This document shows, piece after piece, positions 56,667 through 64,000 of a stretch of DNA of 64,000 nucleotides. The stretch is taken from positions 56,771,899 to 56,835,898 of the forward strand of contig CP136067.1 in assembly GCA_032622095.1 (NCBI GenBank). The letters run 5' to 3'. Below the pieces are notes generated by a model. The model saw only the letters and a list, made by a program, of their open reading frames with translations. It did not search any database and was not told the origin of the DNA. Each line of letters opens with the position of its first letter. Position 1 is the first letter of the stretch. Position numbers and translations under genes: made by a program. The DNA comes from Siphonodentalium dalli (Eukaryota; Mollusca; Scaphopoda; Gadilida; Siphonodentaliidae).

Positions 56667-57409
56667 ATGTATAACGATATATGCACGTCTTTAAATTTGC
56701 GAAAAATGCTTTAAAAACATGCTCGCATGCAGACGCAAGACCAAAGTGCTTGAACGAATCATCTACGTTCTGTTGTCGGATTCACAACGAGAAGCTACAA
56801 TACTGTATAAGATAATTGTTACTTGATCGTATTAGAGACATGAGAAGTAAGATTTGTGCCCTAATCAGTTAGTAATTACAGCCCGTTGGGAGCTCGTGAT
56901 ATATTTAGCGCTTTTCTTTTATGATTTCTGTTTTTCTATCGATTGTGTAATGAAAAATTAATGGGAAGAACGATAAATCATTACTATTTAATTTACATGA
57001 GGTCTTCACTCAGCATAATTCATAAATGGTTAGAATGACTGTAGGTATCGACGTCTATATATGCGTCGAGTACAAGACGGTCACGGGAGTATTACGATTA
57101 CACAGTGTCTTCAATTTGCTTAACTTCTCGGTTTGCATGTCCATTTTCGAGAAAATCTTTTCTATTTTTTCGACTTGTGCCATGGTTACCGCTCATTTAT
57201 GTATGACTATCTGATCGCATCGCCAAAGTCTATCATGAAATGTTAATGGTATATTGAACGTTTGATGCTCAATTCTACACATAGCCAACCCACCTATATT
57301 CGAGCCACTATGCACTATCAATCAATTTATATCACCGAACTTTGACAAATAATTTCCACGAATGGATAGAAAACCGATTACGCACTTCGGGTTTCATCAC
57401 TAAAACCCT
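56667..57409. other. Unassigned spacer
   Basis: No gene recognised, and no similarity seen to the spacer between R1 and R2 at 37.8-38.3 kb. Confidence 0.5.
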
Positions 57410-58464
57410 TAAGAAATAAATACACGGTGTAGAGGTGTGTATGGTCAAGTTGTACCACAAAAAACTGATTGTAGGACGACGCGTAGCGGAGTCCTACAAT
57501 CAGTTTTTTGTGGTACAACTTGACCATACACACCGATACACCGTGTATTTATTTCTTTTGTAATACGACTGAAAGTTTATGGTCACAATTCGACTGAATA
57601 GTCAACGAAATACTGCGCTTTTTCGGTCTCAGGTGAGAAAACATTTCGTGGTGTAATTCGTGTTGGGCGTACTCGATTTCTTTGAATGGAGTACTCTAGT
57701 AATGTCTTGTCTTGTTATGAAATTCCCCCGTTGACTTTTCGAGGCACCTCTTCTAGAAATAATCGTTGTGATTGGCTAAAAAACGATGTGTTTTCAGCGG
57801 CGCCCGTGCGTTTCATTTAAATTGTATAGGACATACGATTGCGGTCATTTCTGTTTTGAACGTTGTTGGGACAACATGAATATATGATCATCGACTATGG
57901 ACCAATTTCCTTACACAAAGCGATCTAAATGATCTAGTTTACTAGACTAATCTTATTCCCCTTATGTACTTATTCCCCTTCTGTACTGGTGAACAAACGC
58001 TTTCATTTTCAACTTGATTCCGAAATATCGAATATGATCGAGATTCGAATCGACGAATGCACAGCCCGGCCCCATGGATTTATTTTGTCATTTAATATAC
58101 TTATTAAGTAACTTTCTTTGGTCGTAACATATATCAATATACCATAACATCATTTGGACCATATTCATTGGCAACCAAACTGGTTTCAAGCGACAAATCG
58201 CTAGAAAATTCGCAAGATTGTCAAGATGTAGCAAAATTCAAAGGGTTACGGGTGCGGGTGTACTCCGTTGGTGCCCCGTTTGCGCGGAGTTAGAAAAGAC
58301 GGGAAAAGTCGCGTGCGCGATCTGAATAAACCGATTTTTTTCGTGGTACAATTGGAAAAAGTAGAATTGTACCACAAAACTGGAACGAGATAGCCATGGT
58401 AACTCGGGCCACTGGCCAATCAGGACATGGCTTTTAAGCATAGTTAGGCAGGGTCGTATTACAA
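57410..58464 (-). mobile_element. Repeat R2, copy B (inverted relative to copy A)
   Basis: The hairpin at 57410-57557 and the core 57558-58464 (TTGTAATACGAC to GTCGTATTACAA) mirror copy A at 38.26-39.25 kb. Copy B is about 60 bp longer in the core, including an extra segment near 57.70-57.76 kb and a partial duplication of CTTATTCCCCTT near 57.95 kb. Conserved words include CGAATGCACAGCCCGGCCCC and TGGTCACAATTCGACTGAAT. Sequence identity is high, so spread was fairly recent. Confidence 0.8.
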
Positions 58465-58899
58465 TTCTATATAACCCATAAATAAGTATTGCGTATACGG
58501 AACAACAAAGCGCGTAATCGGATGATGTATGGCACTTTCCTGCTATATATGCTACACTACAGAGCATTTTATCTCTGAGTGGTTTAGTTGGTACATATGT
58601 CTATATGAGTTATGTAAGACTTTATGGCATCCACATGCAATCAGAGTATTAACATACATTATGTTTCGATGTATACGTATATTTATTGCCGGAATGTCAC
58701 ATATGTATATATGCTTATATTATATATGTGTTTAGCCAATACGCACACAATTAGATAGCGAAAGATACTTAATCCGGGTTCACGATTAGATAGCGTTTGG
58801 TATTCAGTCACAGTAACATGTACCACGCGAGGTTAGTATTGAATTAATTATTTATTATTAATCAAGAAACGTAAACTCAAGCGTAGAATATACACGCAG
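58465..58899. other. Unassigned stretch
   Basis: Short AT-rich stretch; no gene or repeat recognised. Confidence 0.5.
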
Positions 58900-61230
58900 C
58901 TTCGATGCCCAGAGAAAATTAAATGACAAACATACCTATAACAGTATAACCACTTTCATTTTTCCTCGGAATCGACCTTGAGGACTGACAATGATTACCG
59001 GCAGATACATTTTAATAAAGTTCTTGAGCAAAAACATTGTTTTCAGTATAATCATACCCAACAAGGATTGGTCACGCGTTGACTGTACTATTACCGTTCG
59101 CATAATGAACCGCGACAGATAATTATTACGAATAGCTAATTGCGTTTTCGGATTGTCCAAAAACTTTTTCGCAGAATTGACGACTTGGAGTCCGTTTGTG
59201 AGAAATCGTACCGTTCAAACTTCGTACCACTTGCAATAAGATGATATTGTTCTTTTTGCCATGTTTATTCGCTTATTTGTTTAATTTGTGTTTACATCAA
59301 TTTAAGCCTAAGCTCACATCACGGCATCACAGGGGCACACATTCGTTGATGTTTCTGTTCCACTTTCAGAGAGACTTACTTCAGACTAGTGATGCGGACC
59401 GGACCGCTTTGGACCGGTCCGGTCCGCGGTCCAGGGGACCGCGGTCCGATCCGGACCGGGTGTCACTGGACTGGACCGGACCGGACCGCTTTTTGCCACC
59501 GGTCCGGTACTCTCCGGTCCGGTCCACTATTTTACTTCAGTTATAATAAACTATCGCGAATATTATTGCGTATTTGCCGTCATATCAATTAGCAATGATG
59601 TATTGACGCATTCAAGTGGTTAATATCTATTAAACGTTTGATGCCACGAAAACAATGTATAGATGTACTTTCCTTATAAAGTATTAATGTAACACTGGCC
59701 AACACTATGTAGCAGCAGCACCCTATAAATGTGACAAACAAGCAACTGAATGAGTATGGAACTATTTGTCATAAACAGTGTAACATGGCATCAACTAATC
59801 AATTTGGATGGATATCGAATCGAGTATTTTTCACAGTTATAATTATCGAAGAAACATGCAAACCACATTACATAGTACATACACAAGACAGTCACATTAA
59901 TCCAATAGTAGTTGTACTTAGGTATATAACTGTAATTGTCAGGACTATACAATCAGCCATCACAATCGCCAAGACCCCAATATTAATGTAGTAGCCGTAT
60001 TAGTACACATTTGTATAATTGTCATCAGTATAGTTATTGGTTATAAGACATTCTGGCCCTAGCTATATATATGTCCAATACATTTAATTAGTGCATGTTC
60101 GCATTACTAGAAATACTATTACCATGCATCGTTCCCAGTATATCCCACCAGAGACAGACAATGATGAATACAGTCGGCAACAATGTAAGTTTTAACATAT
60201 ATGGACTCATTGCAATGCACTGAACTCAGCAACTTTATAGTTTGTACTATACAGAGTAAAAACTTTGAGAAAACGGAGAATTCATTAACATAAGGCCTAT
60301 TATAGGTGGACCGGACCGTTTTTGACCGGTCCAGGCATGTGTACCGGACCGGAATGGCCTGGACCGGACCGGACTGGACCGCCTTGGCAGTGGACCGGTC
60401 CGCATCACTACTTCAGTCAGTGGTTGCGTTATATTACCATATATGCCCAAATCAATAGGTACGTACTGACATCTCACCGGGATTATTTTGCACTTAATTA
60501 TGTGGTTATCAGGTCATAGTTGGTGGTCGGCACAATGATTCCATTCAAGCTCGCTTTAATGAGAACACTAACTGTCTTCCTGTGTGCGATTACGACTTTA
60601 GATGATCATTTATATTACAGCATCCACGATTCTTCCACATTTGTCCTTTTTAGATTTAGCGTTCAAGGATTGTGATGTCGGTGCCTCTGCTAAATATTCT
60701 TTCAGACACGAAGTCCAGTTCTATATTGTATTTCTTCGTTGTTTGCTTCATGGCAATATATATATATATATTGGCTAACTGCGAGCAGTGTCTATAGCCG
60801 TCCTCACACTTAGTGCTTTGTGTTTCGCAAGCGTCTCGTGTTTCACGACGACGAAGCATTTGATTACCACTAATAGCAGGGATGCCGGAAGCACCAAAGG
60901 GCAAGGGGACAAACCAGTCAGGAGGGCACTTTTCTGGTACCCACTGGACTCCCCTGTGCCAGGGCAGGGGGGGGGGGGGGCAAGTGCCCCCGCATGCCCC
61001 CTTCTCTGGCGTCCCTGACTAATAGGTCATATGTCGATCACAATTTAAGGACATAATCTCTGAATCATCTCCAACATTGAGGAGCTTAGAAACGATCGCG
61101 AATTTATTACTATTTGATGTATTTGTGAGTTTTGTTGAAAACCCGAAACCGCAATCGTAACAGCGAATAGAAAGAACACAAATTAAAGTGACGTAGTACC
61201 CTACTTATAATTATATGTCGTAGTTCATGA
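58900..61230 (+). repeat. Repeat family Q, copy interrupted by hAT-3
   Basis: GAATAGCTAATTGCG, AAAACTTTTTCGCAGAATTG and GTCCGTTTGTGAGAAATCGT, then ACCGTTCAAACTTC, match 19.8 kb (inverted) and the split copy at 41.05/44.75 kb. After the hAT element, GTTATCAGGTCATAGT, CTTAGTGCTTTGTGTTTCGC and CACAATTTAAGGACATAATC continue the family. It supplies the uninterrupted reference for the transposon insertion at 41.1 kb. A G14 homopolymer lies at 60967-60980 within a GC-rich patch (60.88-61.02 kb) that may be a separate small insertion. Confidence 0.65.
59379..60418. mobile_element. Non-autonomous hAT-like transposon (hAT-3) with GGACCGGACC arrays
   Basis: The element is 59387-60410 (1024 bp). Perfect 16-bp ends TAGTGATGCGGACCGG are flanked by CTTCAGAC on the left and CTTCAGTC on the right, an 8-bp duplication with one mismatch. 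Arrays of GGACCGG/CCGGTCC words fill about 130 bp inside the left end and 100 bp inside the right end. TAGTGATG-type ends with 8-bp duplications are well known for hAT. The AT-rich centre has one 86-codon frame without recognisable transposase features. Confidence 0.85.
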
Positions 61231-61370
61231 TGAGAAGGGTGTCTATTCAAAATTTAGCGAGTGTAATTTACACAACGATTTGTTCTGACATCTCCCGGCA
61301 GCTCTAGCATTTTTCTCCACTGAAAGTTTGTGTATGACAGAATAGACTAGCTCGGTTGAACAGCACTATA

Positions 61371-62271
61371 CTGTATACCATCCGCCGAGTACTGTGTGTT
61401 AGTGTTGGCGTTCACCCAGCACTACACTCTTATTACTAATGTGTAAACACGATTACACATCAAATGTGTAAACCCGGTTAATACACATAGCAATGTGTAG
61501 TTTTACATACAAATACATTGACAAGTGCCGTTCTACACATAATGTGTATATTTTGTTACACACAAGTGTGTAAGAACGTAGACATGCGCATTGCGGTGCA
61601 TTCAGTTTCATAGTCTGCTACGTGACGGCCATATTGTTTGAGTATATTTTTTGGAATACTATCTACAGCGATCGTAGACAAGGACATAAGTTTAGAATTC
61701 CAATTTGTGGGTTTAGTATTAATAGTATATGAGGATTTATTTGTTAAAACTTTCATGGCGATTACTGCCCTTAGACTCTTGTTATGATTGTTGTAAAAAA
61801 TACTAATATTATGCAATCACGCCTCGACTCTGGTTTGTTCATTCAAAGCAAAAACTCACAGTGCAGAACAAAATACTACATACCACTATGTGCCATGAAA
61901 GTTTTAACATATAAATCTGCATATATCTTTAATACTATACCCACAGGTCGGACTACTGAACTTGCATTTCTTGTCTACAAACTGTGTATGTAAGAACCTA
62001 CACAAAATGTGTAAGGGATATGTGTTGATTTTATACACACAGTTGTGTATAAATGTGTAAAAAATTACCCATTTATGTGTAAAAATTGTTACACAATTTG
62101 TGTACGAATATGAAACTACACATATACTACACAAATTTTGTTTAAGATCAAAATTGAATAATGATTGTGTAGCAGGGCTACACATTTTGTGTAGAAAACC
62201 TACACATTAGTCGTAAGAGTGTATGCTGTAGACCATCCACCGAGTACTGCGGGTTAGTGTTGGCGCTCACC
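61371..62271. mobile_element. TIR element (TACACTCTTA ends) within 46-bp direct repeats
   Basis: The element is 61433-62223, with 23-bp ends TACACTCTTA(TT/CG)ACTAATGTGTA differing at two positions. TACACATT/AATGTGTA words are repeated about a dozen times near both ends. Outside, a 46-bp sequence (CTGTATACCATCCGCCGAGT onward to TTCACC, 61371-61416) recurs at 62226-62271 with five differences. The ends resemble the CACTGTTA element at 41.1 kb (both CACTSTTA preceded by TA). The interior shows no transposase. Confidence 0.7.
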
Positions 62272-62276
62272 TTCTG

Positions 62277-62939
62277 TTTGGTGTGATCAAATCAGAGGAT
62301 GGGGTAATCGATTAAACGGCTCGTAATTGGTCGGTGATAATAAAAACTTCCCGCACAATTACGACTCCATGTGCCCATGGCTATCTAGTACTTCACTTGT
62401 CAGTCGGTGCCATTCCAAGCCATGGTCAGTAAACGTTGTTGGTTGCTTCCCTTAGTTCTGGAGAAAAAAGCCAACCACTATGTTTGCTGACTTAACATAT
62501 ATGTGCATATTTTACGTGATATAAGACCTTAAACGTCCTAGTTTCAGAATTCGTTAAAATGTGAGTATTGCATCCGATCTGGCATATGTGAATATGTCAA
62601 CTGGGAATATCCCACCAGAGAAAAGTTCCACGATCAGCTAAATCTTGAAAACATGTTCAGCAAACTAGATTCCGGAGATTAGTAATAGTTCGACTCGCGG
62701 TAAAATTGTCCTGTCCGATATGACAGCATACGTATTTTATACCAGAAAATAATTATATCGTACCCATGAGACCATTAATATGAGGTTTTGTTGACCAGCT
62801 GTCGTCCTTAAAAAGGGCAAGTTTTAAAGTGATGTGAAACACTCCGGTAGGGTGATCAAATATAATGGAGAATAATCTTGTTCAAAGTAGTTTTTACAAA
62901 TATTATATCTAAATTGACAACACACACCGTCATTCTTAT
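62277..62939. other. Unassigned stretch
   Basis: No gene recognised. GAGAATAATCTTGTTCAAAGTAG then TTTTTACAAATATTA near 62.87 kb resembles the inverse of 21.73-21.77 kb (TAACTACTTTGAGCAAGACT then ATTCTCCATT), and TGATGTGAAACACTCCGG resembles the inverse of CCGGTGTGTTTCACATCA at 21.79 kb, so part of this is another old dispersed repeat. Confidence 0.5.
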
Positions 62940-63760
62940 ATCTATATCTATAATTGCGAATGTCTGTCTGTCTGTCTGTGTTCTATAGAAATTCACAGGG
63001 AACCATCTAGATGATACCAAATGGGTCTACTAGGGGTAACTTTTTACGAGAAAGATAATGGTGGGGGTTAGAATTTTCAAAAGTGACGCCGTTGTTGTCA
63101 GGGGCCGAAAAAGGGGATGGGCAGAATTTTGTTTTGTCGGCGATTGCCATGAAACTTACATATAATCATCCCAATGATAAGAATTTGTTTAGTCGCCGAT
63201 TAGAACCAAACTTATAAATAATCATCTCCATGTTATCATGGGTGTAATTGTGTGGTCTAAGGATATCACACGTGGGGCCAGTCGAGTCAGTGGTGCATAG
63301 AGGTCAGAGGGACACACAAAATTATAACAATATGTGCAGTGTCGATTTCCACCAGATTGATACATATTCTTCTCCGTATTACAAGGAATCTAATCGTTTG
63401 GTTTAGATACGCCAAATTGGTTCCCTTTGTGTGAGAGATATGGGGACCTTCAATTTGATTCAAATTTGTATACTCGCCAATTTTCACCAATTTTATATAT
63501 ATGCATCTCCATAATGAGTATAAGTGTGTATTTTAATGGTGACAAAAGTGGCGTCGCTTGAGTCCGAAATAGGGACGGGAGGGTCACCAAAACTGATAAA
63601 AAAATACTTGTATTACCAATTACGGTTGAATTACCATCAAATTCATACACGTTCTTCGCCGATATCCACCTATAAATTATATATAGTCACCCAGGCCATC
63701 TCCATATCGTTTTAATGAGATTTTTGGTGTTCAAATTTCACAATCTCGACAAACGGTGAC
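62940..63760 (+). repeat. Degenerate repeat with GTCT head and recurring TCGCCGATT phrases
   Basis: It begins at a (TGTC)n run (ATGTCTGTCTGTCTGTCTG), then TCTATAGAAATTCACAGGG. The phrase CG(C)CGATT..CCA..AAACTTA followed by TATAATCATCTCCATG recurs at about 63137, 63192, 63344, 63475 and 63657. Unit spacing is uneven, so it is an eroded tandem array. Short frames crossing it are not coding. Confidence 0.6.
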
Positions 63761-64000
63761 CCAATTAAGTCGCTCGAACAATTATATCTTCTCAACTGTC
63801 ATATTTATATGTATCGACGGCCTGTTCAAAAATAGTGGCCACAGTGTGCATTCAAATATATTTTCTTCTGATATAAAAGAAAACGCAGTCAGTAGCACGT
63901 GGCTTTTCAGGATCCTCCAATACTGACATCTGACAAGGGTATATCTGCCCGATACAGCGGATTTTTTAGAACAGACTCATCGACTAACATGAACAACTCA
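63761..64000. other. Unassigned window end
   Basis: No gene or repeat recognised in the last 240 bases. Confidence 0.5.

Overview
The window reads as intergenic or intronic DNA from an animal nuclear genome. It is AT-rich and has no long open reading frames typical of host genes. It carries non-LTR retrotransposon remains, a tRNA-type SINE, a 5S-rRNA-derived element, and many short non-autonomous DNA transposons and hairpin elements. Tails such as (CAAT)n, the SINE architecture and frequent ACATGTACATG-type words suggest a marine invertebrate, perhaps a lophotrochozoan such as a mollusc, but this is weak inference. I recognise no intact host protein-coding gene, functional tRNA, functional rRNA or CRISPR array. 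The only convincing protein-coding similarity is to dead LINEs.

Layout. 1-3186: unassigned, with a probable LINE 3' tail near 1.9 kb. 3187-4285: hAT-like element with a perfect 8-bp target duplication. 5.9-6.6 kb: short direct-repeat pair. 6906-10721: a 3.8-kb composite inverted-repeat structure holding an 11-unit degenerate tandem array (8142-9762) and two small insertions whose empty sites can be read in sister copies. 11.25-12.15 kb: a 449-bp tandem duplication carrying hairpins. 12.9, 17.4 and 21.2 kb: three copies of one TTAA-flanked MITE. 22466-23047: second hAT-like element. 23.3-25.4 kb: a roughly 1-kb tandem duplication, one copy of which has an extra palindrome. 30.2-31.05 kb: tandem repeat interrupted by a 5S-derived sequence. 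31.6-33.4 kb: near-perfect hairpins. 33.49-35.73 kb (minus strand): LINE with decayed ORF1 end, endonuclease and reverse transcriptase. 37.26-39.25 kb and 56.07-58.46 kb: two repeat families, R1 and R2, found as neighbours in both places. 40.9-45.2 kb and 58.9-61.2 kb: two copies of an older repeat, the first carrying a 3.6-kb CACTG-ended element (itself containing a MITE and a LINE piece), the second carrying a third hAT-like element. 48.1-49.4 kb: TTAA MITE and tRNA-type SINE. 54684-55229: 14 apparently identical 39-bp minisatellite units. 61.4-62.3 kb: a TIR element flanked by 46-bp direct repeats.

These pieces do not form a pathway. What they show is a layered history of insertions. In several places an uninterrupted paralogous copy elsewhere in the window works as a built-in empty site, which fixes element ends and target duplications by reading alone. 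The most useful results are these nested insertions, the three hAT-like elements each with its own subterminal oligonucleotide array, the 5S-derived element, and the high density of long hairpins.
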